A DNA stretch of 51,265 bases from JAGZHZ01 sp963929865 (GTDB lineage: Bacteria > Bacillota > Clostridia > Lachnospirales > Lachnospiraceae), in assembly GCA_963929865.1 (NCBI GenBank), contig CAWVKK010000002.1, positions 1-51,265 of the forward strand, written 5' to 3'. Position numbers and translations under genes: made by a program. Shown here piece after piece: positions 22,886 through 30,530 of this stretch (position 1 is its first letter; each line of letters opens with the position of its first letter). Under the pieces are notes generated by a model. The model saw nothing but the letters and a program-made list of their open reading frames with translations, was not told where the DNA came from and made no database searches.

Positions 22886-24547
22886 ATGCAGGATAAGAGC
22901 GGAAAAAGAAAGGTATATGTGATAGGACACAAAAATCCGGATACAGATTCTATCTGTTCGGCGATTGCCTACGCGGCGCTGAAAAATAAGGCTGGAGATC
23001 CGGATCACATTTTTGTCCCGAAAAGAGCAGGACAGATCAACCCCGAGACCCAGTTTGTTCTCAACTATTTTGGCGTGGAGGAGCCAGGATATATCGGCAA
23101 TATAGGGACAAGAGTCAAGGATATGGATATCCGCTTTGTGGAAGGGGCGAAAAGCAATATCTCATTGAAGAAGGCGTGGACGAGGATGAGCGAGGAGCAT
23201 GTCAATACCATCCCGATTACAAAAGAAAATAAAATGCTCGAAGGACTGATCACGAGCAATGACATCACAAAATCGTATATGGATGTGTATGACAGCACGA
23301 TCCTTGCGCAGGCCAGAACCCAGTACAAAAATATTATCGAGACTCTGGACGGAAAAATGATTGTCGGAAATCCCCACGCCTATTTTGTAAAAGGAAAAGT
23401 GCTGGTGGCGGCGGCAAACCCGGATCTGATGGAAAATTATATTGAGGAGGATGATCTTGTCATTCTCGGAAACCGCTATGAGTCGCAGCTGTGCGCGATC
23501 GAGATGAACGCAGGCTGTATTGTGGTGTGCGAGGGAGCGCCGGTTTCAAGAACGATCCAGCACCTGGCGGAGGAGAAGAACTGCGCGGTGATCAGCACGC
23601 CCCACGATACGTTCACAGTGGCGCGGCTTATCAATCAGAGTATGCCGGTCAAATACTTTATGACGAAGAAAAATCTTCTGACGTTCGAATTGGACGACTA
23701 TACAGACTCGATTAAAGATATTATGGCGAGCAAACGGTTCCGGGATTTTCCTGTGCTGGACAGCCATGGAGCTTATGTGGGGATGATATCCAGAAGAAAT
23801 CTGCTCGGCGTAAAAAGAAGACAGGTGATTTTGGTAGACCATAATGAGAATTCCCAGGCAGTAAGCAGCATCGAGAGCGCGGAAATTCTGGAGATTATTG
23901 ACCACCACCGGATCGGATCGCTGGAGACAATGTCCCCAGTGTTTTTCAGAAATCAGCCGGTAGGATGCACGGCGACGATTATCTTTCAGATTTATATGGA
24001 GAAACACGAGGAGATCCCAAAACAGATTGCAGGGATTTTGTGCGCGGCAATTCTCTCTGACACGCTGATGTTCCGCTCTCCTACCTGTACCGGGCAGGAT
24101 AAGGAGGCTGTGGAGAAACTGTCTGAACTTGCCGGGATCGATTACGAAAATTTTGCGGCTGATATGTTCGCGGCCGGGAGCAATCTCAAAAGTAAAACGC
24201 CGGAAGAAATTTTTTATCAGGACTTTAAGACATTTGAGTTTGACAATCATACCTTCGGCGTCGGACAGATTAATTCTATGAATAAAAAAGAGCTTGCCAA
24301 AATCAAACAATGTCTGATTCCGTATATGAAAAAGGCATATGAGCATCAAAATCTGGAAATGCTGTTTTTCATGCTGACAGATATCATCGCAGAGTCGACA
24401 GAACTGATTTTCTGCGGAAAAGGCGCGGAAAATATGATTGAGGAGGCGTTCCGCACGGAATGCGGACCGGAATCGGTGACGCTGCCGGGAATCGTATCGA
24501 GAAAGAAACAGCTGATACCGGCATTTATGGCGGCTATTCAGAACTGA
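22886..24547 (+). CDS. manganese-dependent inorganic pyrophosphatase with CBS/DRTGG regulatory insert
   Basis: About 553 aa, roughly 240 more than simple family II PPases. The DHH-type catalytic half starts with GHKNPDTDSICSAIAYA and resumes at VDHNENSQAV, IDHHRIG and ILSDTLMF (metal ligands). The insert after residue 70 or so holds one CBS motif, then a DRTGG domain, then a second CBS motif (SKRFRDFPVLDSHGAYVGMI). In Clostridium relatives this insert binds AMP/ADP as inhibitors and diadenosine polyphosphates as activators. The ATG at 22886 follows GAGAGG; an ATG at 22877 overlaps that site. It is in the cdd-to-aroK gene run. Confidence 0.9.
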   Translation: MQDKSGKRKVYVIGHKNPDTDSICSAIAYAALKNKAGDPDHIFVPKRAGQINPETQFVLNYFGVEEPGYIGNIGTRVKDMDIRFVEGAKSNISLKKAWTRMSEEHVNTIPITKENKMLEGLITSNDITKSYMDVYDSTILAQARTQYKNIIETLDGKMIVGNPHAYFVKGKVLVAAANPDLMENYIEEDDLVILGNRYESQLCAIEMNAGCIVVCEGAPVSRTIQHLAEEKNCAVISTPHDTFTVARLINQSMPVKYFMTKKNLLTFELDDYTDSIKDIMASKRFRDFPVLDSHGAYVGMISRRNLLGVKRRQVILVDHNENSQAVSSIESAEILEIIDHHRIGSLETMSPVFFRNQPVGCTATIIFQIYMEKHEEIPKQIAGILCAAILSDTLMFRSPTCTGQDKEAVEKLSELAGIDYENFAADMFAAGSNLKSKTPEEIFYQDFKTFEFDNHTFGVGQINSMNKKELAKIKQCLIPYMKKAYEHQNLEMLFFMLTDIIAESTELIFCGKGAENMIEEAFRTECGPESVTLPGIVSRKKQLIPAFMAAIQN

Positions 24548-24571
24548 ATGGAGAGAAAAGGAGAAAAGAAG

Positions 24572-25264
24572 ATGGAAAAAGAGGGATGGAGACCGGGAAA
24601 TATGCTGTATCCGCTGCCGGCTGTGATGGTCAGCTGCTGCCGGTCCGGGGAAAAGCCGAATATTATTACTGTGGCATGGACCGGCACAATATGCAGCTCT
24701 CCCGCCATGGTTTCAATTTCTGTGCGCCCGGAAAGGTATTCGTACGGTATTATACGGGATACAAAAGAATTTGTGATTAACCTGACAACGGAAAAACTGG
24801 CATACGCCACAGACTACTGCGGCGTGCGCTCCGGCCGGGAGGTGGATAAGTTCGCGCAGATGAAGCTGACGCCTTTGAAATCGAAATTTGTGTCCGCTCC
24901 GGGAATTGCGGAAAGTCCCGTCAACATTGAGTGCAAAGTGACACAGATCATCGAACTGGGATCCCACCATATGTTTCTCGCCGAAGTGGCAGGCGTGACG
25001 GTGGACAGAAAATATCTGGACCAGAATCAGAGGCTGGAGCTTGGAAAGTGCGGGCTGATGGTCTATTCCCACGGGGAATACTATGGACTGGGAAAGAAAA
25101 TCGGCACGTTTGGGTACAGCGTCAGAAAAAACGAAAAAAAGACAGGCAAAAAAAAGGAAGTCGGAGGCAGAAATGAAAAGAAAAAGCAATCTTGTCCTGA
25201 TCGGAATGCCGGGAGTCGGAAAAAGCACGATCGGCGTCATACTGGCAAAAGTTCTGGGATATGA
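24572..25264 (+). CDS. flavin reductase-like domain protein
   Basis: About 230 aa; the first 170 or so form a flavin reductase-like FMN-binding split barrel: PLPAVMVSCC, ITVAWTGTICSSPAMVSISVRPERYSY, and EFVINLTTEKL. Family members reduce FMN or use bound FMN with NAD(P)H; the partner is unknown. The ATG at 24572 follows AAAAGGAG. The last 60 residues are Lys/Arg-rich and low in complexity, and the final 92 bases overlap the aroK reading frame, suggesting that the tail was gained by loss of an earlier stop. It continues the cdd gene run. Confidence 0.82.
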   Translation: MEKEGWRPGNMLYPLPAVMVSCCRSGEKPNIITVAWTGTICSSPAMVSISVRPERYSYGIIRDTKEFVINLTTEKLAYATDYCGVRSGREVDKFAQMKLTPLKSKFVSAPGIAESPVNIECKVTQIIELGSHHMFLAEVAGVTVDRKYLDQNQRLELGKCGLMVYSHGEYYGLGKKIGTFGYSVRKNEKKTGKKKEVGGRNEKKKQSCPDRNAGSRKKHDRRHTGKSSGI

Positions 25265-25712
25265 TTTCGTAGATACAGACCTTGTGATACAGCAGCAGGA
25301 GGGCAGGCTTCTGCGCGAAATTATCGAAGAAAAAGGGGTGGACGGTTTCCTTGCAGTGGAAAACAGAGTGAACAGCCAGCTTGAGAAAGAAAGGTGTGTG
25401 ATCGCCACAGGAGGAAGCGCCGTCTACGGAAAAGAGGCTATGAGACATCTGGCGCAGAGAGGAACGGTTATCTACCTGAAACTGGGATATGAGAAACTCA
25501 CTGAAAGATTAGATAACCTTCAGGGACGCGGGGTTGTGCTGAGAAAAGGGCAAAGCTTCAAAGACCTGTATGAAGAGCGGATTCCTCTGTATGAGAAATA
25601 TGCCGATGTGACGGTGGAGGAGACGAATCTGACGGTCGAAGAGACCTTGCAGAATATTCTGAAAATGTATCGGGAATATCAGAGGGAAAAAGTAGAAAAT
25701 ACACAAAAATAA
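25173..25712 (+). CDS. aroK: shikimate kinase
   Basis: 179 aa. Phosphorylates shikimate at the 3-hydroxyl in the aromatic amino acid pathway. Walker A GMPGVGKST (11-19), shikimate-binding D(V)DT in YDFVDTDLVI, Arg in the EKERC region, ATGGSAVY, and the lid arginine region LDNLQGRGVVLRKGQ match the family. The ATG at 25173 follows GGAGG at good spacing and gives the usual length. A longer in-frame start at 25083 would add 30 basic residues. It lies partly inside the 3' end of the flavin reductase gene, implying translational coupling. Confidence 0.9.
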   Translation: MKRKSNLVLIGMPGVGKSTIGVILAKVLGYDFVDTDLVIQQQEGRLLREIIEEKGVDGFLAVENRVNSQLEKERCVIATGGSAVYGKEAMRHLAQRGTVIYLKLGYEKLTERLDNLQGRGVVLRKGQSFKDLYEERIPLYEKYADVTVEETNLTVEETLQNILKMYREYQREKVENTQK

Positions 25713-25736
25713 TGAAACAATAACAGAAAAAAACTA

Positions 25737-25766
25737 ATATTTAAAAAAATATTAAATTTTTTTTGC
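25737..25766 (+). terminator. AT-only hairpin with T-run after aroK
   Basis: AATATTT pairs with AAATATT, followed within three bases by TTTTTTTT. The weak all-AT stem makes termination uncertain. Confidence 0.5.
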
Positions 25767-25804
25767 AAAAAAAAGCACAGAATTGGCTGAAATTTTTATT
25801 ACTG

Positions 25805-25832
25805 TTTACAAACAGCGGGGTTGTGGTATAAT
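25805..25832 (+). promoter_or_regulatory. sigma-A promoter of murA
   Basis: TTTACA (25805-25810), a 16-bp spacer and TATAAT (25827-25832), within an AT-rich upstream region. Confidence 0.72.
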
Positions 25833-25939
25833 ATATAATAGATGTTTTCGAAGAGGGAGACGTTTTTCGGTCCTATTAAGAATGAGAAAACGGAATCAGA
25901 AAAAGCTTGAGTATGGATAAAAATGGTATGAGGTGTCAT

Positions 25940-27232
25940 ATGGAACAATACATTATCAAAGGCGGCAATCCGTTAGTCGGGGAAGTCGAGATCGGAGGAG
26001 CGAAAAATGCAGCTCTTGGTATCCTGGCCGCGGCAATTATGACAGATGAGACAGTAAAAATCGAAAACCTTCCTGACGTTCAGGATATCAATGTTTTGTT
26101 GGAAGCGATCATGGAGATCGGAGCAAGAGTGGAACGGGTGAACAGAAACACAGTTCTGATCAACGGATCTCAAATAGGAAGCATTAGTGTCGATTATGAA
26201 TATATCAAAAAAATTCGGGCATCTTACTATCTGCTGGGCGCTCTGCTCGGAAAGTATAAAAGGGCAGAGGTTCCTCTTCCCGGCGGATGCAATATAGGGA
26301 GCAGACCAATCGACCTGCACCTGAAAGGGTTTAAAGCTCTTGGAGCAAAGGTAAAGATCTCCCACGGATCAATCATCGCACAGGCCGATCATCTGATCGG
26401 AAAGCATATCTTTTTAGACACCGTATCAGTCGGAGCTACGATTAATATTATGATGGCGGCGTCTATGGCCGAGGGATATACGATCATCGAAAACGCGGCG
26501 AGAGAGCCGCATGTCGTAGATGTGGCAAGCTTTTTAAACAGTATGGGAGCCAACATCAAAGGGGCAGGGACGGATGTAATCCGAATCCGAGGCGTAGAGA
26601 AATTACATAAGACGGAGTATTCCATCATACCGGATCAGATTGAGGCCGGCACTTTTATGTTTGCAGCAGCGGCGACAAAGGGCGACGTAATGGTAAAAAA
26701 TGTCATTCCGAAGCACCTGGAGGCGACGACGGCGAAGCTTGAGGAAATCGGATGCGAAGTAGAAGAGTTTGACGATGCAGTGCGCGTGGTTGCATCGAAA
26801 CGGCTTGGATGCACGAACGTAAAAACGCTGCCGTATCCCGGATATCCCACAGATATGCAGCCTCAGATAGGAGTTACCCTGGCGCTTGCATCGGGGACCA
26901 GCATTGTGACAGAGAGCATCTTTGAAAACCGCTTCAAATATATGGACGAGCTGGCGAGAATGGGAGCGATTGTAAAGGTGGAAGGCAACAGCGCGATTAT
27001 CACCGGGGTAGAGAAATTTACGGGAGCGCGTGTGAGCGCGCCGGATTTAAGAGCCGGAGCCGCGCTTGTGATTGCGGGACTTGCCGCCGAAGGGTATACG
27101 ATTGTGGACGACATCGTATATATCCAGCGGGGATATGAAAACTTTGAAGGAAAACTCAGGCTGCTTGGAGCAGAGATTGAACGGGTCAGCAGTGAAAAAG
27201 AAATTCAGAAGTTTAAGCTGAGAGTTGGATGA
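25940..27232 (+). CDS. murA: UDP-N-acetylglucosamine 1-carboxyvinyltransferase
   Basis: 430 aa. Catalyses the first committed step of peptidoglycan synthesis, adding enolpyruvate from PEP to UDP-GlcNAc. The N terminus (YIIKGGNPLVGEVEIGGAKNAAL) is typical, the PEP-adduct cysteine is C117 in LPGGCNIGSRP, and the DLRAGAALVIAGLAAEG box closes the fold. Cys rather than Asp at this site implies fosfomycin sensitivity by family knowledge. The ATG at 25940 is chosen on homology; an in-frame start at 25907 has no clear binding site. It has its own promoter and is followed by the FN3 gene. Confidence 0.95.
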   Translation: MEQYIIKGGNPLVGEVEIGGAKNAALGILAAAIMTDETVKIENLPDVQDINVLLEAIMEIGARVERVNRNTVLINGSQIGSISVDYEYIKKIRASYYLLGALLGKYKRAEVPLPGGCNIGSRPIDLHLKGFKALGAKVKISHGSIIAQADHLIGKHIFLDTVSVGATINIMMAASMAEGYTIIENAAREPHVVDVASFLNSMGANIKGAGTDVIRIRGVEKLHKTEYSIIPDQIEAGTFMFAAAATKGDVMVKNVIPKHLEATTAKLEEIGCEVEEFDDAVRVVASKRLGCTNVKTLPYPGYPTDMQPQIGVTLALASGTSIVTESIFENRFKYMDELARMGAIVKVEGNSAIITGVEKFTGARVSAPDLRAGAALVIAGLAAEGYTIVDDIVYIQRGYENFEGKLRLLGAEIERVSSEKEIQKFKLRVG

Positions 27233-27244
27233 CAGAAACAGAAC

Positions 27245-27285
27245 AAGGAGGTGGCGTATTGAGCAAAATCGGGAACGTTGTTTAA
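27245..27285 (+). other. strong ribosome site before a nine-codon reading frame
   Basis: AAGGAGGTGG (27245-27254) is the best Shine-Dalgarno sequence between murA and the FN3 gene. It precedes TTG at 27259, which opens only eight codons before TAA at 27283. This could be a leader peptide or the relic of a lost start. The FN3 frame starts 70 bp later. Confidence 0.35.
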
Positions 27286-27328
27286 TGCGGCACCTTATTT
27301 TTTACAGAAGGATTGGAGAAAAGAAAGG

Positions 27329-28786
27329 GTGAGAAAGACGAAAAGAGAAATCAGAAGCTGGGGAACATTTTTTTTGATGATGGTATGCTGCCTGTTTTTG
27401 TCTCTGGCGTTTGGGAGGGATAAAGCTGAGGCGGCGTCCCTGAAAGCGCCCGAAGTTTCGCTGCGCGTAAGCGGGACAAGAGGAATCCGGGTGATGTGGG
27501 AGCCGATTGCAGGAGCGGACGGCTATATCGTGTATTCAAAGCCGGGCAATACGGGACAGTGGGGAGTGCTCAAAGAACTTGCAGGTCAGGCGACGGAACA
27601 CTATTCCAACATTTATCTGGAGCCCGGAACGAGATACGAATATGTAGTCCGCGCATACCAGAATGTGAACGGAAGAAGAGTGGAGGGACCGAAATCGGAT
27701 GTCGCGATCACGATCACAGGGCTGAGCACGCCTGGAATGCGGTCTGTGACGGGACTGGCGTATAATCAGGTAAAGGTTCAGTGGAACGCGGTCACAAACG
27801 CTATGAACTATCGGGTGTACCGCAGAACCGGCAGCACGATATTCCGGGAGATTGCCCGCGTCTCAGCCGGCGTGACAACGTATACGGACAAGACGGCGCA
27901 GCCTGGGATTACGTACTATTATACGGTAAAGGCCACAGCCACCTGGCAGGGACAGACGGTGTTAAGCTCCTGCCACATTAAAGGGCTTCCGGTCAAAACA
28001 ACGCTTGGGGCATCGCAGATTCAGTCGATTCACAATACAGACTCCCGCCATGTACAGCTGACATGGAACAAGGTAACAGGAGCCCAGGGATATGTGATTC
28101 AGAGAAGCACAAGCGCTTCAGGCACTTACAAAAAGGTAAAAACGATTCAGAATGTATCTACGGTCAAATGGACCGACACTGTGCCGTCAGACGGAACGTA
28201 CTACTACAGAATCCGCGCCTTTAAACAGCTCAGCACCGGATTTACGTACGGGGCGTTTTCGCCTGTGAAATCGGTTCAGATGAAGTCGATGGAAGTGACG
28301 GATACGTTTAAAAATTACAGCAGCTATACGACGTCAAGGTCGCTGATCGATTCCCTCGCGGCGAAGATCGGAGGCATGAGTACGTACTACAATCAAAATG
28401 GATATGAGTATGTCAGAGGCGGAAAAGGGCTGATTTTTGCAGCCGCGCGCACAGCCAACACCTCCAGAGGCGTTTACCATATCTCCATTTACAACACAGG
28501 ATATCCGAATCTGATTCTGTACGGCGCGTATCTGGATGAGCCGATTAAAAGCGCAGTGTGGAAAATCAAGCAGTCGGGATATATCTACATAGGCATGACG
28601 GACGCTGCAACGTACGCTTTCAGAAGCAACGACGGTCATAAGGCGGTCTTTTTGACGGAGTCGAACGGCGTTCTCAAAAGCTGGGAATACGACATTGTGA
28701 GCGCACAGATCCAGATAGGAAGCCTGAACAGCCAAAACACACAGCAAAGCGCAGCCTCTTCACTCTCCTGGATTGCGGGAATGTAG
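27329..28786 (+). CDS. exported protein with three fibronectin type III domains
   Basis: About 485 aa. A hydrophobic segment (FFLMMVCCLFLSLAFG, residues 14-30 or so) ending near AEAA acts as signal peptide or anchor. Three FN3 domains follow at about 40-132, 134-225 and 228-325, each with the paired Trp/Tyr cores (VMWEPIAGADGYIVY, VQWNAVTNAMNYRVY, LTWNKVTGAQGYVIQ). The last 160 residues are an unrecognised domain. There is no LPxTG-type anchor. The start is uncertain: GTG at 27329 has GGAG ten bases before it and no ATG is suitable. A surface or adhesin-type role is inferred. Confidence 0.75.
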   Translation: MRKTKREIRSWGTFFLMMVCCLFLSLAFGRDKAEAASLKAPEVSLRVSGTRGIRVMWEPIAGADGYIVYSKPGNTGQWGVLKELAGQATEHYSNIYLEPGTRYEYVVRAYQNVNGRRVEGPKSDVAITITGLSTPGMRSVTGLAYNQVKVQWNAVTNAMNYRVYRRTGSTIFREIARVSAGVTTYTDKTAQPGITYYYTVKATATWQGQTVLSSCHIKGLPVKTTLGASQIQSIHNTDSRHVQLTWNKVTGAQGYVIQRSTSASGTYKKVKTIQNVSTVKWTDTVPSDGTYYYRIRAFKQLSTGFTYGAFSPVKSVQMKSMEVTDTFKNYSSYTTSRSLIDSLAAKIGGMSTYYNQNGYEYVRGGKGLIFAAARTANTSRGVYHISIYNTGYPNLILYGAYLDEPIKSAVWKIKQSGYIYIGMTDAATYAFRSNDGHKAVFLTESNGVLKSWEYDIVSAQIQIGSLNSQNTQQSAASSLSWIAGM

Positions 28787-28878
28787 AGCGGCAGAAGTCC
28801 TGCGCGCAGAAAGAAACGCGGCGGCACGGAACAGAAACGCACATGCCGGAGAAAAATCACAAAAGATAGAGATTTATC

Positions 28879-28907
28879 TTGACGAATACAAAAAAACGCG
28901 TTATCTT
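28879..28907 (+). promoter_or_regulatory. promoter of the metK transcript
   Basis: TTGACG (28879-28884), a 17-bp spacer and TATCTT (28902-28907), placing the start about 35 nt before the riboswitch. Confidence 0.65.
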
Positions 28908-28949
28908 ATAGAAGCAAACACAGCAACAACAAAAAAATGTATTTACGAG

Positions 28950-29047
28950 CCTTTATTCAGAGTGATGGAGATACATAGGATCTGTGAAGTCACGGCAACC
29001 CCTGAAAAGGAAGGTGCCAACCTGAGCGAGTTGATCGAACAATAAGG
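28950..29047 (+). ncRNA. SAM-I (S-box) riboswitch aptamer
   Basis: P1 pairs CCTTTATT (28950-28957) with AATAAGG (29041-29047). The core carries the S-box landmarks in order: AGAGTGATGGAG, GTGAAGTCACGGCAACC, AGGTGCCAACCTGAGCGA. A terminator follows at 29068-29096 and metK after that. SAM binding stabilises P1 and lets the terminator form. AATAAG of P1 can instead pair with CTTATT in the terminator loop, giving the antiterminator. Confidence 0.9.
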
Positions 29048-29067
29048 GATTTTATAGAATGACACAT

Positions 29068-29096
29068 AAAAAAGTCCGCTTATTGCGGACTTTTTT
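29068..29096 (+). terminator. SAM-controlled terminator before metK
   Basis: AAAAAAGTCCGC and GCGGACTTTTTT flank a TTATT loop. This is the expression platform of the S-box. Confidence 0.9.
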
Positions 29097-29153
29097 CCCG
29101 TTTTCCATGGGAATCAACCGCGCAAGAACAACAACAAGAGAAGGAGAATTTGA

Positions 29154-30356
29154 ATGGAAAGATTATTATTTACATCAGAGTCAGTAACAGAAGGCCATCC
29201 TGACAAAGTGTGCGACGCTGTGTCAGACGCCATTTTGGACGCGCTGCTGGAGCAGGATCCGATGAGCCGTGTGGCATGCGAGACATGTACAACGACAGGA
29301 CTTGTCATGGTAATGGGAGAAATCACAAGCAAAGCCAATATTGACTATCAGAAGATAGTCCGCGACACAATCCGGGAGATTGGATACACGAGAGGAAAAT
29401 ATGGCTTTGACGCCGATACCTGCGGCGTTTTGCTTGCCCTGGACAAACAGTCTGAGGATATCGCGCTGGGCGTCGATAAAGCGCTGGAGGCTAAGGAAAA
29501 CCAGATGACGGATGATGAGATCGAGGCAATCGGAGCCGGAGACCAGGGCATGATGTTTGGATATGCCACAAATGAGACGCCGGAGTATATGCCGTATCCG
29601 ATCGCGCTGGCGCATAAGCTTGCGTACCAGCTGGCAAAGGTCAGAAAGGACGGAACGCTTTCCTACCTCAGACCAGACGGAAAGACGCAGGTGACGGTGG
29701 AGTACGATGAAGCGGGAAGACCTGCGCGTCTGGACGCGGTGGTGCTGTCCACGCAGCACAATCCCGAGGTGTCTCAGGAGCAGATTCATGCAGACATCAA
29801 AAAATATGTCTTTGATGAGATCATACCTGCAGAGATGATCGACGGCAACACGAAATTTTATATCAATCCAACGGGAAGATTTGTAATCGGCGGTCCTCAT
29901 GGAGACAGCGGACTGACGGGAAGAAAGATTATTGTAGACAGCTATGGCGGATATGCGCGCCACGGCGGCGGAGCGTTCTCCGGAAAAGACTGCACAAAGG
30001 TAGACCGCTCAGGAGCTTATGCAGCGCGCTACGTTGCCAAAAATCTTGTTGCAGCGGGAATTGCCGACAAATGCGAGATCCAGCTTTCCTACGCGATCGG
30101 TGTTGCGCGCCCGACCTCGGTTGCGGTCAACACATTCGGAACAGGAAAGATTTCGGACGCTGAGCTGACGAAAATTGTAAGAGAGAATTTTGATCTACGC
30201 CCGGCAGGAATCATCCGGATGCTCGACTTACGCCGCCCGATCTATAAACAGACTGCGGCATACGGTCATTTCGGACGCAACGATCTTGATCTGCCATGGG
30301 AGAAGCTGGATAAAGTGGAAGAACTCAGAAATTATCTGAAGGAAGAAGAAATCTAG
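29154..30356 (+). CDS. metK: S-adenosylmethionine synthase
   Basis: 400 aa. Makes SAM from methionine and ATP. Signatures are complete: TEGHPDKVCDAVSDAILD, GAGDQGMMFGYA, GGPHGDSGLTGRKI, GGGAFSGKDCTKVDRSGAY and the C-terminal RPIYKQTAAYGHFG. AGAAGGAGAATTTG precedes the ATG. Control by the upstream SAM riboswitch closes a feedback loop on its own product; mtnN earlier in the window handles products of SAM use. It is monocistronic, ending in a strong terminator. Confidence 0.97.
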   Translation: MERLLFTSESVTEGHPDKVCDAVSDAILDALLEQDPMSRVACETCTTTGLVMVMGEITSKANIDYQKIVRDTIREIGYTRGKYGFDADTCGVLLALDKQSEDIALGVDKALEAKENQMTDDEIEAIGAGDQGMMFGYATNETPEYMPYPIALAHKLAYQLAKVRKDGTLSYLRPDGKTQVTVEYDEAGRPARLDAVVLSTQHNPEVSQEQIHADIKKYVFDEIIPAEMIDGNTKFYINPTGRFVIGGPHGDSGLTGRKIIVDSYGGYARHGGGAFSGKDCTKVDRSGAYAARYVAKNLVAAGIADKCEIQLSYAIGVARPTSVAVNTFGTGKISDAELTKIVRENFDLRPAGIIRMLDLRRPIYKQTAAYGHFGRNDLDLPWEKLDKVEELRNYLKEEEI

Positions 30357-30368
30357 CCAAGAGGGAAA

Positions 30369-30408
30369 AAACTGGTGCGGGGGAGAGCAGCCTGCGCCGG
30401 TTTTTTTG
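30369..30408 (+). terminator. Rho-independent terminator of metK
   Basis: ACTGGTGCGG pairs with CCTGCGCCGGT around a 10-nt loop, followed by seven T. Confidence 0.87.
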
Positions 30409-30420
30409 TTTTTATAGAAA

Positions 30421-30456
30421 GTTTAGAATTGAACAGGATTGTTTAGATGAAAACAA
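30421..30456 (+). promoter_or_regulatory. direct repeat GTTTAGA upstream of the two-component operon
   Basis: GTTTAGA occurs at 30421-30427 and 30441-30447, each followed by a similar A-rich half (GAAC, AAAC), exactly 20 bp apart and just before the promoter. It is compatible with a tandem OmpR-type site for autoregulation. Confidence 0.5.
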
Positions 30457-30466
30457 AAAAGGGGTA

Positions 30467-30475
30467 TGTTATAAT
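30467..30475 (+). promoter_or_regulatory. extended -10 promoter of the two-component operon
   Basis: TGTTATAAT is the TGnTATAAT consensus (TATAAT at 30470-30475). No good -35 is seen, as expected of an activator-dependent or extended -10 promoter. Confidence 0.65.
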
Positions 30476-30530
30476 ACATTGTGTATGAGCCTGCACGGCA
30501 TATATGAAAAGAGAGAAGGAGAGAAGAGCG

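Noticed and set aside
25083..25172. 30-residue basic extension of shikimate kinase
   Set aside because: No binding site; the ATG at 25173 follows GGAGG and matches the family N terminus.
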